A stretch of DNA of 64,000 nt from Ulota crispa (taxonomy: Eukaryota > Streptophyta > Bryopsida > Orthotrichales > Orthotrichaceae), in assembly GCA_963920765.1 (NCBI GenBank), contig OY987251.1, positions 7,318,501-7,382,500 of the forward strand, given 5' to 3'. Shown piece after piece: positions 1 through 12,079 of the stretch. The translations under genes and the position numbers were made by a program. Positions within the stretch are counted from its first letter, which is position 1. Each line of letters opens with the position of its first letter. The notes under the pieces are model-generated. The model ran no database searches and was not told the DNA's origin. It worked only from the letters and a program-made list of their open reading frames with translations.

Positions 1-2639
1 CTTTCACTGTGCACTCACGCTACTTTGTCCTTTCTTCTTTTCAGCACCAGGAAAGGAAACAAGCAAGAAGGATCCCTCAACATATTCAAGTACTCCCGTG
101 AGCTGTAACGTGAATGCAAAAGATCTAGAGAGTAGCATGAACAAGAGCTTGTAGTGTTGCCCAAGAAATCCGGAAAGGCTTTTGCGTGGGTGCGGTGGAG
201 CTCAGACATTCTCCTTCCTGCAACACTGGCGTTTGCGTCCGTTCTTGCGTTTGCGGTGACGATGCTCTTAGTGTTTGCACTCACCAATAATCACCAATCA
301 ACTCTAAAATAAACAATCCAAAAAATAGTCTCAAATAAATTATGGATTAAAAATAAATAAATTGTACAAGAAGCTTTCTAGTTGAATTTTTTTCATAAAA
401 TCTTTGTATTTAACTAAAAGGTTTTGTTCTTTGTATTGCATGTAGCTAATAGCTTTAGCACTTTTTGAGAGTACAAGTGTTAGAAAACTAGAGCAAGAAC
501 TTAATGAAGCTTATTTAGATGAAAGAATTAATTTTTTTGTAAGCATGTGGCATGATTGCATTCAATTTTTGTTCAAATTTGAACACATGGTCCTTAAAGA
601 CCAAGATAGAGTGTCAAAAATTGATTGTACTCAAAAAATGTCATTTTATACCAAAGAATAATACTTTTGAAACTTTACATATATTGACAATGAACACTTT
701 ATAATGAAAATAATAAATTTTGAGTACTTCCTTCCACCTTCAAAAAATTTGTAAGTAATTTTAAAAAGAGGTGGAACAAAAACAATGTGGACTTGATGTG
801 GCATTTTCATGGATTTGAAAAGGAAATTGGTTGAAACCCACATCAACTTTTTTGAAAGATGTGCTTTGGACATTTACCTTGAATTTTAAGTTCTTCCAAA
901 TTCAAATGATAATCATTGGATGCATTGTGGTGATGTTTTGTCATGAATGTTTCTCTCATTCAAAGTAGTTGTAAGATATTTAAAAATCAACCTTGTTTCA
1001 TGATTGATTGAAAAGTTGAAAAACCAATATACTTATAAATGCGTGATTTGAAATGGGATACCTCCAAAAAAAAAACAAACAAACAAACAAACACTATGAA
1101 GACACAAAGTAACAAACATCAAACTCTTAGTGCAGAACTCAACAAAGCTTTTCGTTAATTTGTTTTATGCATAATTCAAGTAATGAATGTTTTTTCTCTT
1201 TAAAAAAATTGGAATTAAATATCGCGTTCATTATAAGTTTTAGTAAATATGATTAAATGCAATTTCCATGGATGCTAATGCTCAAAAAACATTCAAATAA
1301 ATGATGCGACTTTTTGTATCATTATCTTTCATGACATTGGTATCTTTTAGTTTTTTTATACATTGGTTTGTAATGTTGTAACCAACCTGAACTCCAAATA
1401 CAACAAATATGATTTATGCCTATGATTTCACCACCAAAATTTATAGTGTTTACCCATCAAATTTCCCTTAAAATCCATAGAATTTGGTGCAATTTGGTGT
1501 TAATGCAACTTGGTATTATGTATTGTGAGATATCACATCGTTTTGTTGCCCATTCAAGCATTTTTCATTCGTAGAAGCCCAAGTGGTAATATTGTTTATA
1601 AAGATTTTATTGAAGCGTTTAACTCCGATTATTAGATTGTGACTCATTTTTCCTTTGTTATGTGCTCTAGACTCTTTTAATTTTGTTCACAAATAGATTA
1701 TATTAAATTTAGTTGCATAGGATTTACAAAACTAAAATACATTATTAGTTTATTACGTATATATTGTGCACTACGGTCATTTAAGCCTTGAACGTCTCGA
1801 AAGCCCTTTGCAGCCATATGTACAGACGTATTTGAGCTGCTCTAGGGCTTTCCAAATTCTTTTGTGCACATATCATCATTCAATTCTTTAATATGTATGG
1901 TTGTAACACTTAATTTCCAGCTAACTCAAACTTTTGAATATTGGTTGCGACCGTATTTGATGCCATAGCTCCAAAACCCAAGGACCCTTCAGAGGTTAAG
2001 GGTCACCACTATTTTTACTTTTGCAAAAAAGGTGGAAAGGGGGAAAAACAGATTTTGGCTCACCAATGTACCGAGCCGCTTTGGAACCCTCTGTCATGGC
2101 AATGTACTACAAAAGCAGCCTGAAAGTGGTGAATGAAACCATCCAAAATTCCAGTATCACCATCCATTCCCACCAGCAGCTATTCATTCATCCCAATCAC
2201 GTTGTCCTCTCCCACGACAATAAAGCAGATCCACCAGGAAGCCTTCCAATCTCTGCCCGACAGCTGGTACCACAATCATCACCCCAACGACATCCGCGCA
2301 GAAGCCCCCTGCCAACATTCATCCCAGGTTCATCCGGTACACTCCCCCCGCATCACATTTAAAGTATGTACCCCATTCACGGCCATGTCTTTCGGACCGT
2401 ATCCCATACACCCATACCCATACCCGACCTAGACACGATAAATACGGCCGTACCCGCGGAAACCGACGGATGGCACTGTCAGGGTCTTGTCTGGATGTCA
2501 GAGCCGACGAAGAGACGTGGATGCGAACCGATGAAATCTACGATTAGTGCTTCGGTGGCACTGAAAATGGATGACAATTAGGGATGAATGGAGGATGAAC
2601 TTGTGATGAATGTAGGATGAACGTAGTCTTCGTCTCCCC
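1..2639. other. AT-rich intergenic DNA, no supported gene
   Basis: I see no coding region here. The short ORFs lack recognisable motifs and overlap one another on both strands. The stretch from about 1940 to 2600 is richer in GC and contains CCATCC/CCATAC-like pyrimidine motifs. It could belong to the distal promoter of the Aux/IAA gene downstream, but nothing in the sequence proves that. Confidence 0.6.
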
Positions 2640-3652
2640 CCCTTGATGATAGGGGTTGGTGGCAGCGACGACGGAGAAGAAGAGAGGGTTTGTTGTTCTA
2701 GAGGTGCGCTTCCAGTCCGCCATAGCCAGAAAGCTCGAGTGTGCGCTTGCTCTGAACTTGCTTGGCTGCGTTTAGGAATTGTCAGAGTTGCTTTAGGAGA
2801 GAGAGGAGTGAATGGCTGGGAGAACTGCTGAAGTTGAAGCACAAGCTGTCGTCGGTAGAGGTCACAGCCGCTGACGCGTGAAAGGACAGGGTTGCTGCAG
2901 GAGCTGAAGTTAAAGTATTAGGAGTTAAGAAGAAGGTGTTAGGGTCGTGTAAGAGTAGAAGGAGGCGGAGGTGAGAGTGCAGAGACGGGGGATGTGCGGG
3001 AAGCGTTTAAGGTGAGCCATGGCGGTGTTTGATATGTTTGAAGCTCGGTTGTGTTGTGACGAGAAGGCGTGCTGACTTAGTTACTGTAGTTATTAGAGTG
3101 TGGCAGCTCGTGTCGGTCTTTGGAATGTGGAGTGGTGTGAGATTTGCGTTTCTATTCTGAGCGAGTCGTGAGAAATGCGGGATAGGTTGTTACTTTGCCT
3201 GAAGCTTGGAGAGGGTGAGTGAGAGAGCTTAAGACCGTGGTTAAGCTTGTTTTTTAAGAGTGTGAGGCGGTTTGAGATAGGTTCGAGGTTTTCCCTTCTT
3301 TGTAGAGTGCGTGTTGTGGAGAGTGTAATTGCTTGGGGAAGAAGTAGGGACTGAAGTTAATGTTGATGTAATTAGTCCTGCAGGCGCACCTGGGACTTAG
3401 ATGGCCATTGTCAAGCACGTGTTAGTGTTGCTTAGAGTGTGAGGCGGTGTTCTGCTTTTCTCTTTTGTTGTTGTTTAACGGGGTTGTATGCATACTTGGG
3501 AAGGAGCGAGATGTTGGACTGCTATTAATGTTGTTATCTATCCCGTGTTATTGTAGGAGAAGCGGGGGCATAGATGGCCAATGTCAAGTACGTGCCTTGT
3601 TAGAGCTTGCACGCGGTGTAGATAGTATTATTAGTGGTTACGTTATTGCTCG
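2640..3652 (+). promoter_or_regulatory. Probable 5' leader and proximal promoter of the Aux/IAA gene
   Basis: This GT- and purine-rich stretch ends at the Aux/IAA start codon and differs sharply from the AT-rich DNA upstream. It holds a diverged tandem duplication of about 175 bp: GAGTGTGAGGCGGT recurs near 3258 and 3434, and TAGATGGCC at 3398 and 3571, so the units are roughly 3257-3432 and 3433-3605. Each unit has an acceptor-like site (CTGCAG near 3380, TTGTAG near 3553), so a 5'-UTR intron is possible. A TGTCGG at 3111-3116 matches a known high-affinity ARF-binding hexamer, but a single hexamer is weak evidence. A short upstream ORF starts at 3019. The transcription start cannot be fixed from sequence. 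Confidence 0.45.
3019..3075 (+). CDS. Possible upstream ORF, 18 codons, in the Aux/IAA leader
   Basis: An ATG in strong context (GCCATGG) opens an 18-codon ORF ending in TGA, about 580 bp before the Aux/IAA start. If it is in the mature mRNA it could lower main-ORF translation. However, GGTGAGCC directly before it could be a splice donor, which would make the ORF intronic. The peptide has no recognised motif. Confidence 0.2.
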   Translation: MAVFDMFEARLCCDEKAC

Positions 3653-5883
3653 ATGAACGGAAGCGAAGTTCCTAGCGCGCTGACTGGAGCGCAGCAGCAG
3701 CAGCAGCAGCAGCACTTTGTTGAGAAGGTGACAATGAACTATGAAACCATTTACCCGGATGCGCCTGTGGAGAGTTCTCCACATGAGACTAGCAATAACA
3801 GTGGCACTACTCTGAAGGAGCATGATTACATCGGCCTTTCGGAGGTCTCGTCTGCGAACAGTTCCAATGACAAGCAACAACCGCAGAAGGGCCTCAGGGA
3901 GGCGCTGGACCTTAATGAAAGTGCCACTGCACTCTGTCTTGGTCTTAAGCCAACCGGGAAGTCGGATGATCAGGAGTCTAGGACTTTTGGCAATGTAACC
4001 GACTCTTATCGGACGGCCTTGGAACCAGCTGCGGATGGCAAGTTGAATGGGCCTGTTGCTCAAGACGTGAATGAGAACCCAGCAAAAAGGGCCGCATATC
4101 ATCATCAGCCGCAGCAGCAGGATGGGAGGGACTCGGTCGCGGAACCGGAGTTTCCTAAGAGTCTTATCGGAGGAATACAGCGGAACAACTCCATAGTACA
4201 AGAGTTTCGCAGGGCTCAAGCCATCAAGGCGGCTCAACATGCTCCACATGCTCAGGTGATGAAGTCTGTAAACGCGAACTGGCCCATTCACCATAGACCT
4301 CAAGAGTACGATGCTGGCCAGAAAGTGAAGTACCCTAGTATGCATGCACCTTATGCTTTTTCTGGAGTGAAGAATAACGGTGTTAAGCGGGGCTATACAG
4401 AAGCTGTTGGGATGAACCACAATGGATTATCGGGTCCTGGTGGGGTAGCTCGGGAAGGTCATGGCGACGTTAGTCGTGGCGAGGGCATGTGCGGAACTGT
4501 GCAACAAGATGTGAAAGTCAAGTCTCAGCAAGTGGGGAAGCCATGGATGGGTGCCTCATCGTTTGTCAACAAGAGCTCAGCATGGCAGAACCTGAGTCTC
4601 GACAAATCTAACCCTTTCACCTGCGGACACATACCGAGAAATCTTATGAACAAGAATGTTCAAGATGCTGGTGATTCGTCAAACAAAGCCAGCAACGAAG
4701 CTAGCAAGCAGGGTCTGAATGAAGCTGCGGCATCTCACAACGATCAGCCACCATCTCCTGCGTAAGTCGCTCCTTGGATTTAGTACCATCTTTTATGTGG
4801 CTCCACCAAAGGCTAAGGTGACTGCTGCCATTTATACAATACTATTCTTATGGCCATGCTTGAAGTTCATACTGCTCAAGGGTTTGTCTGGTTGTCATTA
4901 TACGTTTCTGATCCGTTTCTGTGGTTCATGCATGCAGGCAGAATCAAACAGTCGGTTGGCCACCTGTGAAAACCTTTGTAAGGAACAACAACCCCGTAAG
5001 GCCTGCGCCTCCTCCTACAACTCCTTCAACACCTTCTCCTATTGCACAAGGGAAGGGTGCCCCTTCATCTACCACCACGAACTCCTTGTTTGTGAAAATA
5101 TATATGGACGGCGTCCCTTTTGGCCGCAAAGTCGACCTGAAATCAAACAACAGCTACGAAAAGCTGTATCCGGCTTTGGAAGAGATGTTCCAACAGTTCA
5201 TCAGTGGTATGTACCATACTTGCTGTGGTCTTTAGTTTGCAGTAATGTCGATAGTTTGCAGCATGCTATGTATGTGGCTCGTCTTTACTTTTCACACCGT
5301 CAGGAAGCTGCTCTATATTGTATTATGTCATATTGTGTTGACATGGCTACTGTTGCGTATGACGATTTATAGGTCAATTTAGTGGCAGCCGGACTTCAAG
5401 TAGCGCCGAGAGTCACTATGTTTCAACCAGCCGCAAGCTAAACTTTCTGGATGGAGCTGAGTATGTGCTCATTTATGAAGATCATGAAGGAGATTTCATG
5501 CTTGTTGGCGACGTCCCTTGGGAGTAAGTCTTGAACTAACAGATGATATGTGTACACATGCTTCGTTTGCGTTGGTGTTGTTTAGATAGTTGCCTTCTCT
5601 ATCCTTAAGTAACTTGCTTTTTGTTCCAATTCTTTTTGAACTCATAAATCACTTTTGAAATATGTTTTGCAGGCTGTTTATCAACGCTGTTAAAAAGCTT
5701 CGCATCATGAAGGGCTCTGAGGAAGTTAACCTGGGTAAGCAGTGATTTCTGTTACACATGTTTAAGTGGTTTTTATGATATTGCTACGTTGCTATATGGG
5801 TTTCAATGAGTGGAGTTTTTCTGATTTTGCTGTGTTTGGGTGCAGCCCCCATGAAAACGCAAGCTGCAGTGGGGGGCCGATGA
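3653..5883 (+). CDS. Aux/IAA auxin-response repressor (5 exons, 542 aa)
   Basis: Nuclear co-repressor that binds ARF transcription factors and is degraded through TIR1/AFB when auxin is present. Exons: 3653-4761, 4938-5206, 5373-5523, 5673-5734, 5846-5883. Donors are GTAAGT, GTATGT, GTAAGT and GTAAGC, all acceptors are AG, and the joined frame is 543 codons including TGA. Visible parts: polyQ at 14-20; [10 protein letters not shown] at 58-67; domain I with the TOPLESS-recruiting EAR motif LCLGL at 94-98; a KR pair at 145-146 (half of the usual bipartite NLS); domain II degron GWPPV at 376-380; domain III from [13 protein letters not shown] (420-432) with the PB1 lysine K423; domain IV with acidic YEDHEGDF (494-501), GDVPWE (505-510) and the basic [10 protein letters not shown] (517-526). 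The start is the first ATG of this frame and precedes all domains. All key residues are present, so the product should be auxin-degradable. The spacer between domains I and II is much longer than in typical angiosperm members. The family is certain; the subfamily is not assigned. Confidence 0.95.
3692..3712 (+). repeat. CAG trinucleotide run coding polyglutamine
   Basis: Seven CAG codons in a row encode glutamines 14-20 of the Aux/IAA protein. Such runs vary in length between alleles, so this is a likely site of natural length variation. Confidence 0.9.
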
Positions 5884-6450
5884 TTTCACATATTTGTCAT
5901 ATGCAATCGTTCGAGAGGATCTGCACATCTCAGGGTGCCTCTATAGTCCTTGCAGACGAGCCTTTAGCACCTTGCAGAGCATAAAACAACATTATGTTTG
6001 GTGCGCCATTTTTCATCGTCTAGCATACTTGTGGAGGAAGGAAATGCAAAGCAGACGCACTGGTCGTTCTGTAGTGTGGGGCTACTTGATTACTCTGCTG
6101 GGTAACTGACCTTTTTATCTCGCGGGTTTGACCCCTATGGTCGGTATAACAAGGCCATAGTAAATAACAGGCGGAGGATGACTTTTACGTGTATTTTCTC
6201 TGCACAGGTACCCTGCAGTGCGGCACGTACTGTGTTTTTGTTATCTCTCTTCTTGTGGTTATTTATTCCAACCTCACTGCAATGCTACTTCGCATTGCTT
6301 CTTCGGTTTGGTGCCGGCCTTTTCTCTGTTTGGCGGCCCTTCTGATGTAGTGTAGCATTTTTTTGGTGTTGTAACTAGCCTTGCCGCTCTATGGTTATGT
6401 CTGGGAGACGAAAATAGCTGTGGTAGGCTCTGAGAGTCTGTTAGAAACAA
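5884..6450 (+). other. Probable 3' UTR of the Aux/IAA gene
   Basis: The sequence after the TGA keeps the higher GC content and T/G-rich style of the transcribed region up to roughly 6400-6450, then drifts toward AT-rich DNA. No canonical AATAAA can be singled out, so the end is approximate. The overlapping ORFs here have no homology that I recognise. Confidence 0.4.
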
Positions 6451-7761
6451 CCTGAAGAAGCGCGCAGTCGTCCAAGTCTACTAGGAATATCAAACAAGGG
6501 GGGCACAACGCTGAAGGGAAACAGAACTGTGGATCCGTCAAAGGATTGATGAGATATGTATCCAGTAACCCTGAAGAATGACTTTGTGCTGTAGCCAGCA
6601 GTCACCTCTCCACTTTTAAACGAGGACCGTTCCCCCATAGCAACGTTAGTGGTGGGCTACACTTTGTCGAATAGAGTGATTTCTGTGCCTTCAGCCGGAG
6701 ACAAAGTCCATACTGCTTTTTGAGTCATTGGCTTTTACCATGCACATGTCAATGTGAAAGCCCTATTATATATATATATATATATATAGTCCAGACTTGG
6801 ATGAATCTATAAAAGATATCTATATCGATGTATTATTTATCAATGCTTGTACGTTCTCTGTGTGTAAATGTGCTGACCGCTTGTCTCCCTCTATTGGAGT
6901 TTGTTCCACACGCTGCTGAACTCTTGTAGCAATGCTGTTTCCTGGTAACGTGCCTTTCATTCCTGCTTTTGTTTTTCCAATCACTGTCTCCTCTATACTC
7001 TTAGTTTTCTATACTCTTTTGTCCCTTTCTGCTTGTCAGTGACAGAAGGTCATTTCTTTAAACATGGTCTTCTCAATATGTACTTGGCTACACACCCTGG
7101 TGCAGAATTAAATACTGTCCAGCATTTCATTTTCGGAGAATCCCAAAGCATTGCTGTCTGGACTACCACTGAAATCAGGGTTACGAGGAGCTTACAACTT
7201 GCAAAGCAAAGCTAAACACATGTGGAAATCATGGGGGTAAGACCGCATGATGACTACTTCATGCACCCAACTCAATGATTTTTCTATTATTTTTTGATAT
7301 ATTTTGTCTAGGGGGCCCCATTTCCTGGTTGGAAAAGCCTGAAAGGCTGGATAAGAGCAGAGCCCCGATAGGGCGTATAACCTTTCTGGAGGAGTCAGAG
7401 TGGCGAAATGAGGGGCAGCATTACAGGGAAGGGGGGGTGGCACCGTGGCAGGTTTGGTTGTTGTTGGTCAATGGTCAAGCATCAAGATGAGGGGTTAAAG
7501 GCAGACCAAAAGCCCCTACATACACAGGGTGGATGTCTTGGGTATGATGGTCTCTCTCTTTTTTATTCTTTTCTCCTTTTGCTAGAGCAAGAGTTGGCAC
7601 ATGACATTATTTTGCCATTGTCTTTCACAATCATACCCACCCTTTGCAAGAGTAAGGTAGACGTAGCCATACCCATTTTAAGACGTACCCATTTCTATGT
7701 TGTATATGTATACTTTAGTTGTGCAATGTATATACAAGAGTGTTGGTTTTTCAAAAAATAC
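6451..7761. other. Intergenic DNA with a TA microsatellite
   Basis: I recognise no gene. A TA dinucleotide run occupies about 6766-6788. The remainder holds only short unrelated ORFs. Confidence 0.5.
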
Positions 7762-7765
7762 TTAA

Positions 7766-8472
7766 CCCCTGAAGGACCAACAGTGACGTCATGGGACAAA
7801 CGGGCTTTTGGGCATGTACTTACAACTAAATTATTTTGTATGATTTTTTGAAACTTTTATGGAAGATGGGGAATTCAAAGATCTACGTGGACATCTAATT
7901 TTTTTCTTCATTCTGACATTTATTAAAGAAGTTAAAAATAAATTTATGGAAAAAGGTTAAAATTGGGGAGCCCAAAAAATGTTTAAAAATTGCATTTAAA
8001 AAAAATAAAAATATGAAATATGTTCTTATATATAGGTGGGGAGCTTTGAATCATTCAATTTTCATTGATGAGATGAAAGTTATGAGAAGTTTTTGTTTGC
8101 AGGTAGGTATGGTTTCTCTCAAAATCACACCTATCCACAAACAAAAACTTCTCATAACTTTCATCTCATCAATGAAAATTGAATAATTCAAAACTCCCCA
8201 CCTATATAAGTCTAAATAACCTATTTCATACTTTTATTTTTTAAATGCAATTTTTAAATATTTTTTTGGGCTCCCCAATTTCAACCTTTTTCCGTAAATT
8301 CATTTTAAACTTCTTCAATAAATGTCAAATGAAGAAAAAATTAGATGCCCACGTAGATCTTGAATTTCCCATCTTCCATAAAAGTTTCAAAAAATCATAC
8401 GAAGCAGTTTAGTTGTAAGTACATGCCCAGAATCCCATTTGTCTCCCAAGGAGACAATTGGTCCTTTAGGGA
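7766..8472. mobile_element. TTAA-family element A: foldback derivative, 707 bp
   Basis: Flanked by TTAA at 7762-7765 and 8473-8476. The termini CCCCTGAAGGACC and GGTCCTTTAGGGA belong to the window-wide TTAA family. Almost the whole element is an inverted repeat with arms of about 340 bp, centred near 8115, where TTTTTGTTTGCAGGTAGG on one side faces CCTATCCACAAACAAAAA on the other. Both outer ends are of the kind that carries a subterminal palindrome, so it looks like two copies of one end joined head to head. No protein is encoded. A transcript would form a long hairpin. Confidence 0.85.
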
Positions 8473-8668
8473 TTAAAGCATCTCTTGCCACCCTTCAAAT
8501 TTCCCCTCCCATAATTTTTGGATGATAAAGCAACCAATTCTAGAGTGTGTCAACCTCTACCTTTACTTTCCCCTCTCAAATAAGCCATATTCAAAGGGGT
8601 CACTAAACTCTTTACAAGCTATATTTTCTCTTTGGATTAGCAAGTTGTCATTATAAATGATATCTTAA

Positions 8669-9590
8669 CCCCTAAAGTACTAAGCTCAACTTTTCATCAA
8701 AATTGCTCCAAAATTGCTTATCCAATTTAAGTACCAAATTTTAGAAAAAAATACTTTTTTGACAAATGTAGCGTAAAATTTGTACTACATTAGTATCAAA
8801 AGATGTGAAAAAAATTCAAGGGTTTTCACCATGTAGAATGTTAGATATTTGAGTTTGAATTGACAAAAGCCATTTTTGTCCCTACAAAAATCTAGGTAGT
8901 TGCGCTTCACAAGGTCATATTTTTATGAGTTTTTTTCAAAATTGGTTATAATTTTTGGGATTTGTTCTTCAAAGCAAGTTGGGTACACACTCAAAAATTT
9001 TCAAATCATCTGGAATTGTAAAACACTTGGAAAAAAATAGTAAGTAAAAAGAAGTAGAGAACGATTCAAAGCACTAAATTGTTAAGAACTTAATTATGGA
9101 AATGAAAATTCCCAATGCCAATGGTTATAATGTTGTAGTAAACAATCTACATCTCTTGGTTTTGTTTTTTTTTTCTGAAATACTGAAAATTGAGTAAGTT
9201 AATGGACTTCAAAGTTTATTTTAAAGTAGAGAATCCATAACCGGCTGCAAACAAAAAATGCTTGTAACTTTCATCTCATTGATTGAAATGGAATGATTCA
9301 AAGCTACCCATGTATACATAAATCAAAAGAACCAATTTCAAAAAAAAAAAAATAGAAAAATAGAATTTTGAAAGAAGTTTTATGGCTGCCCACCAAGCAA
9401 AGAAAACTACATATCATGCAATAACTTTTGAATCATGAAGTCAAAAGTTATGAAGTATGTTGGGCCTTAAAGCTACTCCTTGGACACATCATGTGTGAAA
9501 ATTTTAAAGAAAAAATAAAATAGAAACCCATTTGCACTGAGCTGCCAAAAATTGCTATGTTGCCAAAAAGGGTGTTCAAGACTTTAGGGG
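8669..9590 (-). mobile_element. TTAA-family element B, 922 bp (subfamily 2)
   Basis: Left flank TTAA (8665-8668), right flank TTAC (9591-9594), read as a decayed TTAA. Termini are CCCCTAAAGTACTAAGC and CAAGACTTTAGGGG. It matches the element at 47624-48542 along its length and in size (922 and 919 bp). The internal block with ACTTTCATCTCATTGATTG is shared with the other subfamily but in the opposite orientation to elements C and D, hence the strand given. No ORF of transposase size. Confidence 0.85.
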
Positions 9591-9819
9591 TTACTATGAA
9601 ATGGAATTCCTACAACTTCACATCTTAAATAGCCAAAATAGATAAAGGTGCTTTTTCTTCAAATTGATAAAAAAAAACAATTAAAATTAAATAAATAAAT
9701 CCTTAACATGCTATGTCATATAAATATGTAATATATGGAAAATAAAATGGATTTTTTTTATAGTACGAGAAGTCTAGCACAACTTTGAATACTTCTACTC
9801 AATTCTAAGTGTCTTTAAC

Positions 9820-10132
9820 TGTACTATATAGTGCAATTAGTTTGCTTTAATAATTAGGTTGCCTTACCTTATAATGCTAGCTCATGACTCATTGCTCGGT
9901 CACTTGGAAGTGCATGCAACTCTCTTGATACTAGGATTTTACATCATTTTAGTCTTGGATGCCACTCGATTGTTTTTGGGCAACATTTTTGTTGTTACTA
10001 GGCCCTTATTGTTGTTAAAAAAAATTCATTTTAATAATCATTGTTGAAAATTATTGTAATATAAGTAAGTATTTGTATGATATAAAATGTAAATAAATTA
10101 GTGTGGGGCAACCTATTGTACTATTTAGTGTA
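9820..10132. mobile_element. MITE, TIR (T)ACTAAATAGTGC-type, empty-site copy
   Basis: About 313 bp. Its ends read GTACTATATAGTGCAATTAG and, at the right, CTATTTAGTGTAG, imperfect inverted copies of a terminus seen at 20553, 20777, 22007, 35983 and 63195. The interior (ATTAGGTTGCCTTACC, CTCATGACTCATTG) matches 21738-21780 and 62925-62965. Near its left end GCTTTAATAATTAGG holds one TTAA, exactly where element E has inserted in the copy at 20777-22007. Superfamily not assigned. Confidence 0.75.
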
Positions 10133-10863
10133 GCTTCAATTCTTTGGTCCAAGACTACTCCAACAATCTTCATTCCTTCTACCTCTTCAAAAGTGCAAGG
10201 AATAAAAACTCCTTTCTTCCAAGTATTCGAAAACGCAAGAAACAAGAACTGTTTGACTATACAAAAATTGTTTGAATATTATTGACTCTAACACTATAAA
10301 AGGTATAGTCTTTCGAATTTGTGGGCAAAAAAATAACAAATTGCACAAATTACAGCACGATCTAGCAATAAGTGAACCATAAACTTAGACTTATATAATT
10401 CATCTCTTGGTAAGGATTGGATGACATTGCTAGAATTAGATGAAATAATATAATTTATGTATGAACAAGTAATATGTTTTTAATCCAAATTATATATAAT
10501 TGTACAAACACTAACATGCTAATTTACCTCATCATTTAATTTCTTCACATGTGGCTTCTCAAAACAACTTAAATTCTCCATATGTGACTTTGCCATCTTA
10601 ACCACAACACTTTATCTCTTCTTTTGTAGCTTTGCAACAACATTTTTCTATTTTTGTATATGGTTTTGCCTTGCTTTGGTTCTCCTTACTTACTTAGGAC
10701 GTTTTTTGTTTGGTCAAGATGAGGACATAGTGGAAGTGGGCCCAAGCGTAATGAGGGAAAATTGTTTCCTATCCAATTTCAAAGCCAAACAAGAAGTTCA
10801 TGGCTTTGGCATAGGAGCATTCCTCCATGCACTCACAAAGGAAACATGTATAGCCAAAAGAGC
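10133..10863. other. AT-rich DNA, nothing recognised
   Basis: No gene or clear repeat boundary seen. The small ORF at 10676-10894 runs into the adjacent inverted-repeat element and resembles nothing I know. Confidence 0.5.
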
Positions 10864-11171
10864 TAGCATTAGAAAAAATCTAGGCCCTCAATAAGGCTTT
10901 GAGTTCCCAAGCATGGGAACCTTGGGTCCATTACACCAAATTCTGCACATGCGCAGTCTGACGTGGCACCATTTGTGCCACATCAGACCGTATTATTTTA
11001 TTAATTAAAAAAATCAAAAAATCAAAAAAGTTTCAAAATTTTTTCTAAGATTTTTTTTTCTATTTATATTTTTTAATTAATTTTTTTCTAGTGACTAGCA
11101 GGGTTGGTTCCTCACATTAGGAACAAAAATTTTAAGGGCCTTATTGAGGGCTCCAATTTTTTCTAATGCTA
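10864..11171. mobile_element. Inverted-repeat MITE, 308 bp
   Basis: The ends form inverted repeats of about 34 bp: TAGCATTAGAAAAAAT then GGCCCTCAATAAGGC on the left, GCCTTATTGAGGGC then ATTTTTTCTAATGCTA on the right. The middle has a hairpin built from GTCTGACGTGGCAC and GTGCCACATCAGAC. I could not identify a target-site duplication or superfamily. Confidence 0.7.
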
Positions 11172-11208
11172 CTATTGGTCTTCTTGGCAAGTGCAATTGA
11201 TTCTTTAA

Positions 11209-12075
11209 CCCCTAAAGGACCATTGTCCTTACATGGACAAATGGAATTTTGGGTAGGTACCTACAGCCTCAATTTTTGTCTTGATTTTTTGAAACTTTTT
11301 TTGAAGATAGAAAGACACATTAGCTTTTGGGGAATATAACTTTTATTCCATTGGATGCCAAGGTGCAAAAGTTGTGCCCAAATAAGCAAAAATTTGGGGA
11401 GTCCAGGTAGCAATTTTTTTAACAAAAACTCAAAATATCTTTTAAATTTTGTTTCCCATAGATTATGTCTTTGTCTACATCTAAAGCTTTGATTCTTTCC
11501 ATTTGGACAAGTTATGAGAAAGTTATGGACAATCTTGGTTTTTGGGCAATTCAAGCATCTCCTTGAAAAAATAACTTAAAAAAATCATTTTTGAATGCAA
11601 GTTTAACATTTTTCCAAATTTGTTTTTTGGAAAGGGTGACGTTTGCTTTCTAGAACAATCTCACTGTTGGGATTATTGCGCTTCAATTCCATTGCATGAT
11701 TATTAACAATTTAAGTTTTTGTTCAATTTCATACCTTCTTCTTCCTAATGTTTTTCTTAAGAATGAAAATTAAGTAATTTTTGTTTTGGTTTTTTTCCCA
11801 AGATTCCCAACTCAACAGTGCAAAAAGTTCAAAGTCAAATAATCTAGCAATGCAAGGTGCAAAAAATCTTGTTTTTTACACTTTGAATGCAATTATCTTC
11901 CAATCTATGGAGTCAAAGTTCTTGAGTTTTGTATGACACATTCTCATACTAGTCTAGTACAAGATCCTATGGTTAAATATGAAAAAGACCAATTTTCAAA
12001 CTTTTTGACTCTTTGCCATAGAAGTGGCAGTTTTGAGTATCTTTTGATAAAATAAAGACCATGGTCCTTTAGGCG
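11209..12075 (+). mobile_element. TTAA-family element C, 867 bp
   Basis: TTAA at 11205-11208 and 12076-12079; termini CCCCTAAAGGACCATTGTCC and CATGGTCCTTTAGGCG. The left subterminal palindrome TTGTCC-TTACAT-GGACAA is intact. The interior has diverged from D, E and I but keeps recognisable blocks such as the 'do not move' TTATGAGAAAGTTATGGA stretch. No coding capacity. Confidence 0.85.
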
Positions 12076-12079
12076 TTAA

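Noticed and set aside
3638-4420. 260-codon ORF on the - strand opposite Aux/IAA exon 1
   Set aside because: It is a shadow of the real coding exon; the + strand carries all family motifs and spliced continuity.
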